DNA of 64,000 bases from Desulfovibrio legallii (GCF_004309735.1 NZ_SIXC01000005.1:124001-188000), one strand, 5' to 3'. Positions 8,207 to 19,125 are shown, numbered from the stretch's first letter. Made by a program: numbers and translations. The notes: a model not told the origin generated them from the letters alone.

Positions 8207-9198
8207 CAGGAATCCTCCTCATAGCCGTGGGGATGGCTCTGGTGCCAGGCCCAGGCCGTGGCGATAATGCTTTCCAGCGGGGCGTGGGCGGTCCAGCCCA
8301 GCACCTGGCGGGCGCGCTCCGGCGCGGCTACCAGTCGGGCTGGGTCGCCGGGCCTGCGGGGGCCGATTTCGATGGGGATGTCTTTGCCGGTGACCAGGCG
8401 GGCCGCGTCAATCATTTCCCGCACGGAAAAGCCCCGTCCGTTGCCCAGGTTACAGACCACGCTCGCGCCGCCGGCGCGCAGATAGTGCAGGGCGCGGCAG
8501 TGGGCGTCGGCCAGTTCCAGTACGTCCAGATAGTCGCGTATGCAGGTGCCGTCCGGAGTGGGGTAGTCGTCGCCGAACACGGTGATGTGGGGCCGCAGGC
8601 CCAGAGGCACCTGCAGGATGAGGGGCACCAGGTGGCTTTCGGGCCGGTGGTCTTCGCCCATGCTGCCGTCGGGCCAGGCCCCGGCCACGTTGAAATAACG
8701 CAGCACTACGGCGCGGATGCCGTGGGCCCGGCCCGCCCAGTGGGCCATGCGCTCCATGATGTGTTTGCTTTCGCCGTAGGGATTGGTGGGTTCAAGAGGC
8801 GTGTCTTCGGGGATGGGCACGCTGGCGGGCTCGCCGTAGACGGCGGCGGAGGACGAGAACACGATTTTGTCCACGCCGTGGCGCAGCATGGCTTCCAGAA
8901 GAACCTGCATTCCATGGATATTGTTGTTGAAATAGGGCAGGGGCTGTTCCACGCTTTCCCCCACCAGGGACCAGGCCGCAAAGTGCAGCACGGCCTCTAT
9001 CTTATGGCGCGCAAAAATGGCGTCCAGTTGGGCCGGGTCGCGCATGTCGCCCACATACAGGGGCACGCCTGCGGGCACCGCCGCCCGGTGGCCGGTGCGC
9101 AGGTTGTCCAGCACCACGGGTTCTTCGCCGCGCGACTGCAAGAGCCGCACGTTGTGTGAGCCGATGTAGCCGGCGCCGCCGCAAACCAGTATGGACAT
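8206..9198 (-). CDS. galE: UDP-glucose 4-epimerase GalE
   Basis: 330-residue short-chain dehydrogenase fold enzyme that interconverts UDP-glucose and UDP-galactose with bound NAD. The Rossmann motif GGAGYIGS is at 7-14, the catalytic SSSAAVYG lies around 115-122, and the YxxxK pair is Y141/K145. Length is normal for GalE. It is the first gene of a two-gene operon, with its TGA overlapping the msrBA ATG. The pairing of a sugar-nucleotide epimerase with Msr has no obvious biochemical logic. Confidence 0.94.
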   Translation of the reverse strand: MSILVCGGAGYIGSHNVRLLQSRGEEPVVLDNLRTGHRAAVPAGVPLYVGDMRDPAQLDAIFARHKIEAVLHFAAWSLVGESVEQPLPYFNNNIHGMQVLLEAMLRHGVDKIVFSSSAAVYGEPASVPIPEDTPLEPTNPYGESKHIMERMAHWAGRAHGIRAVVLRYFNVAGAWPDGSMGEDHRPESHLVPLILQVPLGLRPHITVFGDDYPTPDGTCIRDYLDVLELADAHCRALHYLRAGGASVVCNLGNGRGFSVREMIDAARLVTGKDIPIEIGPRRPGDPARLVAAPERARQVLGWTAHAPLESIIATAWAWHQSHPHGYEEDS

Positions 9199-9327
9199 AC
9201 CTTTTCCTTTCGTTGGGGGTGACGGGGCCCCGGCGCAGCGGGGCCTGATTCCAGTCTGCCCCGCTGCGCCGGCTTTGACAAGAGTGCGCCGCAGCGGCCG
9301 AGACAGGAATGATTCCGAAAATTTTAC

Positions 9328-9356
9328 TTGACACAGCTTCGATCTATTCTTATTAA
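9328..9356 (+). promoter_or_regulatory. Sigma-70 promoter of the copper-efflux operon
   Basis: Perfect TTGACA at 9328-9333, a 17-base spacer and TATTAA at 9351-9356. The predicted start of transcription (about 9363) coincides with the ATG of the next gene, which has no ribosome-binding site, so a leaderless message is possible. Confidence 0.6.
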
Positions 9357-9362
9357 AAAACT

Positions 9363-9797
9363 ATGTTGAAGCGGAAAACCTCCATATGCGTCATCCTGCT
9401 CATGGCCCTGCTTGCGCTGGGCCGGGCGCAGCCCGCCTTTGCCGACGGGTGCGGTCAGGCCGCGCCCGCAGGGGCGGTCTGCGCCATGGGCGATGCTGCG
9501 CCGCTTGCGACGTGTTGCGCCACAGCCATGCACGGGGGGTGGGGTGCGTCAGCCGATGTTGACGGCGCAAGCGCCGCCAACGCGGGTCACGCCAATGACG
9601 CGCCCGCCCCTGCGGGGCAGGCCTGCTCCATGCAGCTCTGCCTGCAGTTCTCCGCTTCCATTCTGCCGCAAGCGCTCACCGTGACTGCGCCGTCGCCTTT
9701 GGCGGAGCCCCTCGCGGTTTTGGGCGAAAGCGTCCTTCCTTTCCGTCTTGTCCACGATCTCTTCCGTCCTCCCCGTTCGACCACCTTCCGGGGATAG
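9363..9797 (+). CDS. Small secreted Cys-rich protein preceding cusCFBA
   Basis: 144 residues with a clear signal peptide (MLKRKTSICVILLMALLALG, cleavage probably after AFA). The mature part is rich in Cys, Met and His: a CGQ..C..CC cluster and a later CSMQLC. No family is recognised. Its place at the head of a copper/silver efflux operon suggests a periplasmic metal-binding or sensing role, which is inference only. The start is ATG 9363; no Shine-Dalgarno is visible, and the promoter lies directly upstream. A later in-frame ATG would remove part of the signal peptide. Confidence 0.65.
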   Translation: MLKRKTSICVILLMALLALGRAQPAFADGCGQAAPAGAVCAMGDAAPLATCCATAMHGGWGASADVDGASAANAGHANDAPAPAGQACSMQLCLQFSASILPQALTVTAPSPLAEPLAVLGESVLPFRLVHDLFRPPRSTTFRG

Positions 9798-9994
9798 TGT
9801 CGGGCCTGCGGCCTTCCGTCCTTTGCGGGCGGCCTGAACGCCGGGGCCAGACCTCCCCTCCGGGCCGGTGCGGCGCGTAATGGCGCGGCGCGTCCGGCGT
9901 GCAATCCGAGATTCTGTTTTGGCAACCTTCGTGCGCGTCCGTACCTGCGGCGCGGCGGGCGGGTTGCGTGGATTGACCCCAGAGGTGGTGCCTT

Positions 9995-11431
9995 ATGGAT
10001 ACTACGCGTGTGCCGACCGTGGTGGCCCTTGTGCTGACACTGTGGCTTGCCGCCTGCTCTCTTGCGCCGGAATACCAGCGCCCGGCGGCCCCCATTCCGT
10101 CTTCGGTGACGGATGCGGGCTACGGCCCCGACGTCGTTGCTCCGGCCGCAGGGCAGCCTGCGGATGCGGCGGCCCCGGGCTGGCGCGATTTCTTCACCGA
10201 CGACCAGCTGCGGGCGCTTATTGCGGAGGGCCTGCAGCAGAACCGCGACCTGAAGCTGGCCGTGCTGGCCGTAGCCGAAGCCCGCGCCCAGTACGGCGTG
10301 CAACGGGCTGAACGCCTGCCCCAGTTGTCGCTGGACGGCAGTGATACGGTTTCCGGTTCCTTCTATGATCAGAAACCCAAAGACAAGTTTGCGCCCATGC
10401 TGACGATTCCGGCTTTTGAACTGGACTTCTTCGGCAGGGTAAAAAACCTCAGCGGCGCGGCTCTGGAACGCTACCTCGCCAGTGAGGAAGCGGCTAAAAC
10501 CGCGCAAATCAGCCTGGTGGCGCAGATCGCCCAGAGCTGGGCCGACCTGCGCCTGGCCCGCGAAAGTCTGCAGCTGGCCCGCGAAACAGCGCAAAGCTGG
10601 CAGGCTTCTTACGCCTTTATGGAAAATCGGCTGCGCTCCGGCCAGGCTTCGGTGCTGGAGCTGGAGCAGGCCCGCGGCGCGGCGGCTTCGGCCCAGGCGG
10701 CGCTGGCCCAGCAGGAGCAGGAGGCCGTGCGGGCCGCCAACGCCCTGTCCTTGCTGTTGGGCAGCTTTGAGAAGCGAAACCTGCCCCCTGCCGTACCCCT
10801 GGCCGAGCAGGTCATGGCGCCGCTGCCGTCCAGCTTGGCCTCGTCCGTGCTGCTGCGGCGGCCGGACGTGCTGGAGGCCGAGCACAAGCTCCGGGCCGCC
10901 AATGCGGACATCGGCGCGGCGCGGGCGGCCTTCTTTCCCGTCATCAGCCTGACAGGCAGCGCGGGCTACGCCAGCGGCGCGCTCACAAGCCTGTTTGACG
11001 GCGCGGCCTCGGTCTGGACTTTTGTACCGCGTCTGGTCCTGCCCATTTTTACGGCGGGACGCAACAAGGCCAACCTGGATCTGGCCACGGTGCGGAAAGA
11101 AAGCTCCGTGACAACCTATGAAAAAACCCTGCAGACGGCCTTCCGCGAAGTGGCGGACGCGCTCATGACCCGGCAGCACTACGCCGGGCAGCTGGCGGCG
11201 CAACAGGAATACCTGGCGGTTCAGCGTCGGGTGCTGGCCCTGGCCAAGGGCCGTTACGCCAGCGGAACCATCAGTTATATTGAAGTGCTGGACGCACAGC
11301 GTACGGTCTATGCCGCCGAACAGGCCCTTTTGACCATCCGGCGCAACCAGCTGGTCAACGACAGCAACCTCTACGCCGCTCTGGGCGGCGGGCAGACGGA
11401 ACACGCGCCCGCTCCCGCGGTGCGGCCCTGA
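9995..11431 (+). CDS. cusC: Outer-membrane efflux lipoprotein CusC/NodT family
   Basis: 478-residue TolC-superfamily channel. The signal peptide ends in a lipobox (LAAC, about residues 20-23), and two repeated outer-membrane efflux domains follow, with the conserved RRPDVLEAE segment near 290. It forms the outer-membrane exit of a tripartite pump with the following CusB and CusA. AGAGGTGG precedes the ATG. A 197-base gap separates it from the small secreted protein; the rest of the operon follows closely. Confidence 0.92.
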   Translation: MDTTRVPTVVALVLTLWLAACSLAPEYQRPAAPIPSSVTDAGYGPDVVAPAAGQPADAAAPGWRDFFTDDQLRALIAEGLQQNRDLKLAVLAVAEARAQYGVQRAERLPQLSLDGSDTVSGSFYDQKPKDKFAPMLTIPAFELDFFGRVKNLSGAALERYLASEEAAKTAQISLVAQIAQSWADLRLARESLQLARETAQSWQASYAFMENRLRSGQASVLELEQARGAAASAQAALAQQEQEAVRAANALSLLLGSFEKRNLPPAVPLAEQVMAPLPSSLASSVLLRRPDVLEAEHKLRAANADIGAARAAFFPVISLTGSAGYASGALTSLFDGAASVWTFVPRLVLPIFTAGRNKANLDLATVRKESSVTTYEKTLQTAFREVADALMTRQHYAGQLAAQQEYLAVQRRVLALAKGRYASGTISYIEVLDAQRTVYAAEQALLTIRRNQLVNDSNLYAALGGGQTEHAPAPAVRP

Positions 11432-11465
11432 CCAAAACCCTTATACCCATACCATGAGGAAGATC

Positions 11466-11879
11466 ATGAATACCCGTATCTTTGCTTTTGCCGCAGCCCT
11501 GGCCCTGACCCTCTCCTTTGGCCTTGTTTCCCGCAACGTTTCTGCCGCCCAGAGCCTGGACCACGCGGCCCACGGCGCGGCCCCGGCCGTCGATATGACG
11601 CAGAACGGCCCGATGGCCGGCATGAGCCACGACGCCCCCGCAGCCGACGCCGGACAGGTGTATACCGCCCAGGGGACGCTGGTGAGCGTGGACGCGACCA
11701 TGCCCAGGGCGGTCATCAAGCACGCCCCGGTGACAGCTCTGAACTGGCCGGCCATGACCATGGGCTTCGCCGTGGAGGACGCCGCCTTGCTGGATGGTCT
11801 CAAGCCCGGCGACGCGGTGCGCTTTGACTTCCGTATGGAAGGGACCAAGGCCGTCATCGTGGATCTGGAACGCCGCTAA
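11466..11879 (+). CDS. cusF: Periplasmic copper/silver-binding protein CusF
   Basis: 137 residues with a signal peptide and a His/Met-rich stretch before a small beta-barrel. The known CusF metal ligands are conserved: H86, W94, M97 and M99 (KHAPVTALNWPAMTMGF). CusF delivers Cu(I)/Ag(I) to the CusCBA pump. ATG 11466 is preferred over ATG 11454 because GAGGAAG (11456-11462) lies just upstream of it. It sits between cusC and cusB in the classical cusCFBA order. Confidence 0.92.
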   Translation: MNTRIFAFAAALALTLSFGLVSRNVSAAQSLDHAAHGAAPAVDMTQNGPMAGMSHDAPAADAGQVYTAQGTLVSVDATMPRAVIKHAPVTALNWPAMTMGFAVEDAALLDGLKPGDAVRFDFRMEGTKAVIVDLERR

Positions 11880-11933
11880 CAAAGCCAAGCCCGGCGCGCG
11901 GACGCCTGTCCGCGCGCCGCAAAGGAATACGCC

Positions 11934-13349
11934 ATGACTGCGAAACATCTGCTGCTGGCCGCTGCTCTGCTTACAGGCGGCCTGGCTTTGGGCTACGCCT
12001 TGTGGGGACACGGGGGAGCCGCGGGGGGCGAGGCCCCCGGCGGCAGCACGGCTGCCGCGCCCACGGGCGAACGCAAGGTGCTGTACTGGTACGACCCCAT
12101 GTATCCGGGCACCCACTTTGACAAACCGGGCAAATCGCCCTTTATGGATATGGACCTGGTGCCGCGCTATGCCGACGCAGGCGATGGCGCGGGCGTGCGC
12201 ATCGACCCAACCCAGGTGCAGAACCTGGCCGTGCGCACGGAAAAGGTGCGGCGCGGTCGGTTGATTTTTGCCCGGCAGCTGCCCGCCAACATCAGCTACA
12301 ACCAGTACAGTATGGCCAGGGTGCAGCCCAGGGCTGAAGGCTTTGTGGAAAAAATTCAGGCCTATGCTGTGGGCGACGCCATAGCCAAGGGCGCGTCCCT
12401 GGCGGAAATCACCGTGCCCCAGTGGGCAGCGGACCAGAGCGAATACCTGCTGCTCAAGGCGCAGAAGGGCGACCCCGCCGTGGTGCGCGGCGTGCGGGAA
12501 AAAATGCGCCTTACGGGCATGCCGGAAGAAATGCTGGCCGCCGTGGACAGGACCGGCCGGGTGCAGACCCGCATGGCCCTCAAGGCTCCGGTGGCGGGCA
12601 TCATCACCGCGCTGGACGTGTACCCCGGCATGAACGTGGGCAAGGACAAGACCATTGCCGTCATAGAGGGCGTGGACCCCGTATGGGTAACGGCCAACGT
12701 GCCGGAAAGCGACGTACACCTGCTGACAGGCCGAAGTCGCGTGCGCCTCAGCGTGGCGGCTTATCCGGACCGGGTTTTTCAGGCGGAATCTTTCACCTTG
12801 CTGCCCGACGCAGACCCGGCCACGCGCACCGTGCCCCTGCGCCTCAGCGTGCGCAATCCGGAAGGGCTGCTCCGGCCCGGCATGACCGCCACCATAAGCC
12901 TGCGCGGCAGCGGGCCGGAAAGCCTGCTCATCCCCACCCAGAGCCTCATCGACTTCGGCGAGGAGCAGCGCGTCATTGTCCGCGCGGCAGACGGCAGCTT
13001 TGTACCTCGGCGGGTAGAGGTGCTGCGCTCCTCGCGGGAGCAGACGGCCGTGGCCTCCGGCCTGGAGGAAGGGGAGGACGTGGTGGCTACAGGCCTCTTC
13101 CTCATTGATTCCGAAGCCAATCTGCGCGGCGCTCTGGAAAAGATGCGGGCAAACGTCGCCCCGGCGGAAACTGCGGCGGCCCCGGCGGCCGGTTCCGCAG
13201 TTCCGGCAGGTGCTGCGCCTTCGGGTGGACCGCAGACGGCACAGGATGCGCCGTCTGTCCCGGCGGCGCAAACGGGGGCGGGCCATGCCCCCGATCACGG
13301 CCAAAGCGGCGCGGGCGCTGCGACGTCCGGCGGGAGGCAGGGATCATGA
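11934..13349 (+). CDS. cusB: Periplasmic adaptor (membrane fusion) protein CusB
   Basis: 471-residue RND adaptor linking the inner-membrane pump to CusC. It has an N-terminal membrane anchor, then a heavy-metal-binding domain (YWYDPMYPG...[17 protein letters not shown]; a Tyr replaces the usual Cys of YxCPMHP), then lipoyl/beta-barrel parts with [15 protein letters not shown]. The last 60 residues are a low-complexity Ala/Gly/Pro tail. Its stop overlaps the cusA start by four bases (ATGA). Confidence 0.93.
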   Translation: MTAKHLLLAAALLTGGLALGYALWGHGGAAGGEAPGGSTAAAPTGERKVLYWYDPMYPGTHFDKPGKSPFMDMDLVPRYADAGDGAGVRIDPTQVQNLAVRTEKVRRGRLIFARQLPANISYNQYSMARVQPRAEGFVEKIQAYAVGDAIAKGASLAEITVPQWAADQSEYLLLKAQKGDPAVVRGVREKMRLTGMPEEMLAAVDRTGRVQTRMALKAPVAGIITALDVYPGMNVGKDKTIAVIEGVDPVWVTANVPESDVHLLTGRSRVRLSVAAYPDRVFQAESFTLLPDADPATRTVPLRLSVRNPEGLLRPGMTATISLRGSGPESLLIPTQSLIDFGEEQRVIVRAADGSFVPRRVEVLRSSREQTAVASGLEEGEDVVATGLFLIDSEANLRGALEKMRANVAPAETAAAPAAGSAVPAGAAPSGGPQTAQDAPSVPAAQTGAGHAPDHGQSGAGAATSGGRQGS

Positions 13350-16300
13350 TCGGCGCTCTTATCCGCGCCTGCGTGCGCAACCGTTTTTTTGTGCTGCTGG
13401 GGTCCGTTCTGCTGGCCGTCTGGGGGGCCTGGGCCGTTTACCATACGCCTGTGGACGCCCTGCCCGACCTTTCGGATACCCAGGTCATCATCCGGACGTC
13501 CTATCCGGGCAAGGCCCCGCAGTTGGTGGAGGACCAGATCACCTATCCGCTGACCACGGCCATGCTTTCTGTGCCGGGGGCCACCAGCGTACGCGGCTAT
13601 TCTTCCTTCGGCGATTCGTATGTCTACGTCATTTTTGACGACAAGACAGACCTCTACTGGGCCCGCAGCCGTGTGCTGGAATACCTGAACCAGGTGCAGG
13701 GGCGGCTGCCCGATGGCGTGACGCCCGCCCTGGGGCCGGACGCCACGGGCATCGGCTGGATTTATGAATACGCCCTGGTGGACAAAAGCGGCAAACACGA
13801 CCTGGCCGAGCTGCGCTCTTTGCAGGACTGGATGCTTAAGTTTGAGCTGGCCGCCGTGCCCGGCGTGGCCGAGGTGGCTTCGGTGGGCGGCGTGGTCAAG
13901 GAATACCAGATCGTTGCGGACCCGGTGAAGCTGGCGCAGTACAACATCCCCCTGGGCGCTATTGCCAGCGCTGTGGGCAAGGCCAACCAGGAGGCCGGCG
14001 GCTCCGTCATCGAGCAGGCCGAGGCCGAATATATGGTGCGCGCGGGCGGCTATCTGCAAAGTCTGGACGATTTTCGCAAGATCGTGCTCAAAACCGCCGC
14101 CGACGGCACGCCCGTCTATCTGGAGCAGGTGGCCACGGTGCGTCTTGGCCCGGAAATGCGCCGGGGCCTGGTGGAGCTTAACGGCCAGGGCGAGGTGGCG
14201 GGCGGCATTGTGCTGCTGCGTTCGGGCGAAAACGCCCGCGCGGTCATCAACGCCGTGCGTGAAAAGCTGACCGAGCTGAAGAAAAGTCTGCCCCAGGGCG
14301 TGGAAATAGTCACTACCTATGACCGCAGCCAGCTCATCCAGCGCGCCGTGGACAACCTTACGGATAAACTTAAGGAAGAATTCCTGGTGGTGGCTGTGGT
14401 CTGCGCGCTCTTTCTGCTGCACCTGCGTTCGGCCATGGTGGCCGTGCTGGCCCTGCCCCTGGCCCTCTGCGCGGCCTTTATCACCATGTACTATCAGGGC
14501 ATCAGCGCCAACATCATGTCTTTGGGCGGCATAGCTATCGCCGTGGGGGCCATGGTGGACGCCTCGGTGGTTATGGTGGAAAACGCCCACCGCAAGCTGC
14601 GCCGCTGGGCGGACGCCTCGCCCGGCGAACCCCTGACCGAGGCGCGCCGCTGGGAAATCATCACCGATGCGGCGGTGGAACTGGGCCCGGCCCTGTTTGT
14701 GAGCCTGCTCATCATCACCCTGTCGTTCATTCCGGTCTTTGCCCTGGAAGGGCAGGAGGGCAAGATGTTCCGCCCCTTGGCCCTGACCAAGCTCTATGCC
14801 ATGGGCGCTTCGGCCATTCTGTCCGTGGTGGTCATCCCTGTGCTCACGGGCCTGTGGGTGCGCGGCAATATCCCGTCGGAGGAGAAAAACCCCATCAGCC
14901 GTTTTCTCATCCGGCTGTACAATCCGGCCATCCGGGCCGTGCTGCACAGGCCCAGGACGACGTTGGTCGTGGCCCTGCTGGTGCTGCTTTCCACCCTCTG
15001 GCCCCTTGCGCGCTTGGGCGGCGAATTTTTGCCGCATATGGACGAAGGCGATCTGCTCTACATGCCTTCCACCCTGCCGGGCGTTTCTGTGGCCGAGGTG
15101 GGCCGCATCCTGCAGCTGACGGATAAAATGATCAAAACCGTGCCGGAAGTGGATACGGTTTTCGGCAAGGCGGGCCGGGCCGAAACGGCCACAGACCCCG
15201 CACCGGTGGAAATGCTGGAAACCACCATCCGCCTCAAACCCCGCGAGCAGTGGCGCAAAGGCATGACCATTGAGAAAATCATTGAGGAGCTGGACGCGGC
15301 CGTGCGTCTGCCGGGCATGGCCAACCTTTGGGTGCCGCCCATCCGCAACCGTATTGATATGACCTCCACCGGCGTAAAAAGCCCCATAGCCGTGAAGGTG
15401 TCCGGGCCGGACATGGCGCAGATCGACGCCACGGCCCTGCAGGTGCAGCATGTGGCCGCCAGCGTGCCCGGCGTGGTTTCCGCCCTGGCCGAAAGCCTTA
15501 CCGGCGGCCGCTATGTGGACGTGCGCGTCAACCGGGAGCGTGCGGCCCGCTACGGCATGAACGTGGCGGACGTGCAGCTTTTCGTTTCTTCCGCCGTGGG
15601 TGGGGAAAAGATTGGCGAGACCGTGGAGGGCGTGGCCCGTTACCCCATCAATCTGCGCTATCCGCAGCAGTACCGCGACAGTCTGCCCGCCCTGCAGAGC
15701 CTGCCCGTGCTGACCCCCGCCGGGGAGCAGATCACCCTGGGCGACGTGGCTGACGTGCGTATGGTCTCCGGCCCCACCATGCTCAAGAGCGAGCAGGCGC
15801 GCCTGGCCGGCTGGGTATACATTGACGCGCGCGGGCGGGACATGGTTTCCGTGGTGCGTGACCTGGACAAGGCCATCCGCGAGCAGATCAGCCTGCCTGC
15901 CGGGGTGAGCGTGTCCTTCACCGGGCAGTACGCCATGCTGGAACGGGCTACGGAGCGGCTGACGCTTATGGTGCCCGCCACCCTGCTGATCATTTTTGTG
16001 CTGCTCTACATGGAGTTCAAAAGCGTACGCGAATCCCTGCTGATCATGCTCTGCCTGCCCTTCTCGCTGGTGGGCGGGGTGTGGTTCATGTACCTTAAGG
16101 GTTACGCCATGTCCGTGGCCACGGGGGTGGGCTATATTGCTTTGGCCGGGCTGGCGGCGGAGTTTGGGGTGGTCATGCTCATCTATCTCAAACACGCCGT
16201 GGCGGAACGGCCAGGTCTGGCTTCGCCCGCCACAGCCACGGCGGCAGAGCTGGACGAAGCCATCCACGACGGCGCGGTGCTGCGCGTGCGCCCCAAGGCC

Positions 16301-16501
16301 ATGACTGCCGTAACCACTGTGGCGGGCCTGCTGCCCATCTTCTGGACGGCGGGCACGGGCTCGGAAATCATGACCCGCATTGCCGCGCCCATGTTTGGCG
16401 GCATGATCAGCGCAGCGGCCCTGTCCATGTTCATTCTGCCGGCGGCCTACAAGCTGCTGCTCGCCGCCCGCCTGCTGCCGCACGGCAGGCCGCAGGCGTA
16501 G
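13346..16501 (+). CDS. cusA: Heavy-metal RND efflux pump CusA
   Basis: 1051-residue inner-membrane transporter of the HME-RND subfamily, which exports Cu(I)/Ag(I) using the proton gradient. Twelve membrane helices and two large periplasmic domains are evident. The family stretches [19 protein letters not shown] and [20 protein letters not shown] are present, and methionine-rich periplasmic segments fit a Met-shuttle. Start overlaps the cusB stop, which implies tight coupling. It is the last gene of the operon. The copper/silver assignment follows from CusF; cobalt-zinc pumps of the same subfamily are the alternative. Confidence 0.93.
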   Translation: MIGALIRACVRNRFFVLLGSVLLAVWGAWAVYHTPVDALPDLSDTQVIIRTSYPGKAPQLVEDQITYPLTTAMLSVPGATSVRGYSSFGDSYVYVIFDDKTDLYWARSRVLEYLNQVQGRLPDGVTPALGPDATGIGWIYEYALVDKSGKHDLAELRSLQDWMLKFELAAVPGVAEVASVGGVVKEYQIVADPVKLAQYNIPLGAIASAVGKANQEAGGSVIEQAEAEYMVRAGGYLQSLDDFRKIVLKTAADGTPVYLEQVATVRLGPEMRRGLVELNGQGEVAGGIVLLRSGENARAVINAVREKLTELKKSLPQGVEIVTTYDRSQLIQRAVDNLTDKLKEEFLVVAVVCALFLLHLRSAMVAVLALPLALCAAFITMYYQGISANIMSLGGIAIAVGAMVDASVVMVENAHRKLRRWADASPGEPLTEARRWEIITDAAVELGPALFVSLLIITLSFIPVFALEGQEGKMFRPLALTKLYAMGASAILSVVVIPVLTGLWVRGNIPSEEKNPISRFLIRLYNPAIRAVLHRPRTTLVVALLVLLSTLWPLARLGGEFLPHMDEGDLLYMPSTLPGVSVAEVGRILQLTDKMIKTVPEVDTVFGKAGRAETATDPAPVEMLETTIRLKPREQWRKGMTIEKIIEELDAAVRLPGMANLWVPPIRNRIDMTSTGVKSPIAVKVSGPDMAQIDATALQVQHVAASVPGVVSALAESLTGGRYVDVRVNRERAARYGMNVADVQLFVSSAVGGEKIGETVEGVARYPINLRYPQQYRDSLPALQSLPVLTPAGEQITLGDVADVRMVSGPTMLKSEQARLAGWVYIDARGRDMVSVVRDLDKAIREQISLPAGVSVSFTGQYAMLERATERLTLMVPATLLIIFVLLYMEFKSVRESLLIMLCLPFSLVGGVWFMYLKGYAMSVATGVGYIALAGLAAEFGVVMLIYLKHAVAERPGLASPATATAAELDEAIHDGAVLRVRPKAMTAVTTVAGLLPIFWTAGTGSEIMTRIAAPMFGGMISAAALSMFILPAAYKLLLAARLLPHGRPQA

Positions 16502-16522
16502 CGCGGCAGCGTGATACTGCGC

Positions 16523-16560
16523 CACAAGGCCGGAGAACCTGCAGGTTCTCCGGCCTTGTG
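16523..16560. terminator. 38-bp perfect palindrome between cusA and flavodoxin
   Basis: CACAAGGCCGGAGAACC, a TGCA centre, and the complementary arm form a perfect palindrome. It lies between convergent genes and is a plausible bidirectional terminator. No T tract is present. Confidence 0.65.
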
Positions 16561-16620
16561 CGTTATGAGGGGGAGGTTGTCGCGCGGGCTCGCGTGCGGC
16601 GCGCGCCCCGGCGGGACGGG

Positions 16621-17097
<477 letters not shown>

Positions 17098-17104
17098 TTA
17101 AAAT

Positions 17105-17119
17105 TGAAATCCATTTTCA
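17105..17119 (-). promoter_or_regulatory. Candidate Fur box upstream of flavodoxin
   Basis: On the minus strand the 15-mer TGAAAATGGATTTCA differs by one base from the deltaproteobacterial Fur consensus TGAAAATNATTTTCA as I recall it. It lies 37 bases upstream of the fld ATG. A TTGACA at 17153-17148 (minus) with a weak -10 would put the transcription start inside the box, the position for repression. Confidence 0.6.
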
Positions 17120-17416
17120 CAAAAGAAGTAAAGACCTTCGTCCTTGCTGTCAAGGGGATATCCCGCAGGGATTTTATCAGGGGTTGCGGACCAGTGCCGG
17201 GGCAGCCCGGTGGGGTCCGCAGACTGCCCGCGTTGGCGCAGGGTTTGGGGCTGATGCCGGGCGGATCTGTGCGGGGCCCCATGCGTCGCCCTCCGGCGCA
17301 TCTTTTTGATTCTGGTCCGAGAAGACGGCGTGGGGGCCGCGTGTCCTGCCGGGGCGCAGGCCTGCCTGCGGATACAGTGTGGAACCTGCTCTAGGAGTAA
17401 GGCGCTCAAGGGCGGT

Positions 17417-18085
17417 TCAGAAGTCCAGTTTGAACTGCATGCCCAGGCCCAGTTGGGAATCGGGCTGGCGGTTGTTGCCGGGGCGTTCGCGTTGTTCGTT
17501 TTTAAGGATGAGTTCTGGGCCCACGCCGATGCTCAGATCCTCCGAGGGGGCCATATCCGCATAGGCGCGCACCACATGGCGGCTTTCCAGGGTCAGATTT
17601 TCGTCCGGGGCGCTGTTTGGGTCGGCAGGGGATTCGCGCCAGGAGGCGCTTTCGTCCGCCACCTGTACGTTCATGCCGCCCCGTTTTTTTTCTTCCTGCT
17701 GGGCTTTGTCCAAGGCGGAATTGATGCCGGCGGCCGTGTCCACACTACCGGATTTTTTACCCACGGCCCGCTGCTGCAGATTTTCGGAGGGCAGGCCCTT
17801 TTGCCAGGCGTTGCGGCTGGAATCCGCCGGGCCAAAGGCCCACGGGCGGGCGTGCAAGCCCTGAGCCTGGCGGTGGGCAACCGGGTGACGGGGCGGGGCC
17901 TTCTTGCCCGCGTAAGATTTTTGGGGCGTGCCCGCTTTGGACGGCACAAGCCGGGCCTTAGCGCCGGTTTTGCCGGGCGCGGCAGGCTGGGGCTGGTCCG
18001 CACCTGTCGGGCCCGCAACAGCGGGCGCGGCCGCAAAAGCGACCACAAGCAGGCAGCAGAGCAAAAAAAGCCACAGTCTGACCAT
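17417..18085 (-). CDS. Secreted hypothetical protein
   Basis: 222 residues with a strong signal peptide (MVRLWLFLLCCLLVVAFAAA, then APAVAG). The mature protein is Pro/Ala/Lys-rich at first, then polar, and ends in alternating hydrophobic residues with a terminal Phe (LGLGMQFKLDF), which resembles an outer-membrane beta-strand. No known family is recognised. The start is uncertain: ATG 18085 gives the best signal peptide, a GTG lies two codons upstream, and no clear ribosome-binding site is seen. It follows rlpA in the same direction with an 89-base gap. Confidence 0.6.
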   Translation of the reverse strand: MVRLWLFLLCCLLVVAFAAAPAVAGPTGADQPQPAAPGKTGAKARLVPSKAGTPQKSYAGKKAPPRHPVAHRQAQGLHARPWAFGPADSSRNAWQKGLPSENLQQRAVGKKSGSVDTAAGINSALDKAQQEEKKRGGMNVQVADESASWRESPADPNSAPDENLTLESRHVVRAYADMAPSEDLSIGVGPELILKNEQRERPGNNRQPDSQLGLGMQFKLDF

Positions 18086-18174
18086 AGGCACAAGTGTATG
18101 CGGGGGACAGGCCCCCTGTAAAGGGTGGGCCGGCGTCCTTGCCCGGGCCCGTGGGCAATCCGCCTGGGGTTTTG

Positions 18175-18942
18175 TCAGCGTTGGGCCGCGTTGCCCAGCA
18201 CCACCACGGCTTCTGGGTGGACCTGGCGCACGGCTTCGTGCATGGCGGCAGCATCGGCAAAGGCGCGGTAGGGGCCCAGGGTCTCATCGCCCATGGCGGC
18301 CTTGTAGCGCACGTAATAGGCTTCATCGGGGCTCAGGGGGGTGCCGCTTTCGTCGCTGACAACCTCCAGGGCCACGCGCCCCACGCCCTTGTTGCCGATA
18401 TCGATCTGCTGGGCTGCGGCGTAGGAAAGATCGATGATGCGACCGCGTACAAAGGGGCCGCGGTCCGTCACACAGACCATGACACTTTTGCCGTTTTCCT
18501 GGTCCGTGACGCGCACTACAGTGCCCATGGGCAAAGTGCGGTGAGCTGCGGTGAAGGTGTACATGTCGTAGTTGAGCCCGCTGGCCGTGGGGCCGCCGTG
18601 AAAGTCGCGGCCATACCAGGAGGCCTTGCCCGTCATGATCTCGCTTTCCTGGGCGCGGCGCAGCCACACGTCACGGCTGTCCACGCTTTCGCGCGTCACA
18701 CGGCTTTGCTTTTTGCCGTTTTTGCGCTGCGTTTTCTGCTTTTGGGCGGAGGTTTTTTTGACGTTGCGCTTGGCGTTGCGCACATCTTTGGAAGCGGATT
18801 TTTTGGAGGCGGCTTTGGAAGAAGCGGAAACCTTTTTGACGGAAGCATCGCCGGAAGAAGCCGCGTCGGCTTTAAGGGGAGCGACCAGGAGCATACAGGC
18901 TGCCAGGACCGCCGGCACAAAAAGCCAGCGTGAATACTGCAT
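18175..18942 (-). CDS. rlpA: RlpA-like septal/lytic transglycosylase-type protein
   Basis: 255 residues: signal peptide, a long Lys/Ser-rich linker (about 30-85), then a double-psi beta-barrel RlpA domain containing GKASWYGRDFHGGPTASG, AHRTLPMGTVVRVTD and VCVTDRGPFVRGRIIDLS. RlpA domains act on denuded peptidoglycan glycan strands. No SPOR domain is visible, although the C-terminus (GPYRAFADAAAMHEAVRQ) could be a degenerate one. ATG 18942 is preferred over 18948 because AAGGAA at 18950-18955 is then correctly spaced. Confidence 0.88.
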   Translation of the reverse strand: MQYSRWLFVPAVLAACMLLVAPLKADAASSGDASVKKVSASSKAASKKSASKDVRNAKRNVKKTSAQKQKTQRKNGKKQSRVTRESVDSRDVWLRRAQESEIMTGKASWYGRDFHGGPTASGLNYDMYTFTAAHRTLPMGTVVRVTDQENGKSVMVCVTDRGPFVRGRIIDLSYAAAQQIDIGNKGVGRVALEVVSDESGTPLSPDEAYYVRYKAAMGDETLGPYRAFADAAAMHEAVRQVHPEAVVVLGNAAQR

Positions 18943-19095
18943 GACCATTCCTTTGTTGTTGTTCGAGGCTGGCCGGCGAATTTGCCGGACGGACCGCGCC
19001 CGCAGTCCTGACCCCAGAAACCTTCCTCTGGCGGCGGCAGCGCCTTGCGCCCCGTTCCGCCGGTTTCCCCGGGGAATGCCTTTTCTGATGCATCA

Positions 19096-19125
19096 AGTGT
19101 ACCGTAGGTAAATGGTTTGTGTCAA
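19096..19125 (-). promoter_or_regulatory. Promoter of rlpA
   Basis: On the minus strand TTGACA (19125-19120), an 18-base spacer and TACACT (19101-19096). It lies about 155 bases upstream of the rlpA start. The rest of the 18943-19286 gap is AT-rich and shows nothing else except a TGATGCATCA palindrome overlapping the promoter end. Confidence 0.55.

Noticed and set aside
13295-16525. 1076-codon minus-strand frame opposite cusA
   Set aside because: Composition is typical of an antisense shadow in GC-rich DNA; cusA on the other strand is certain.
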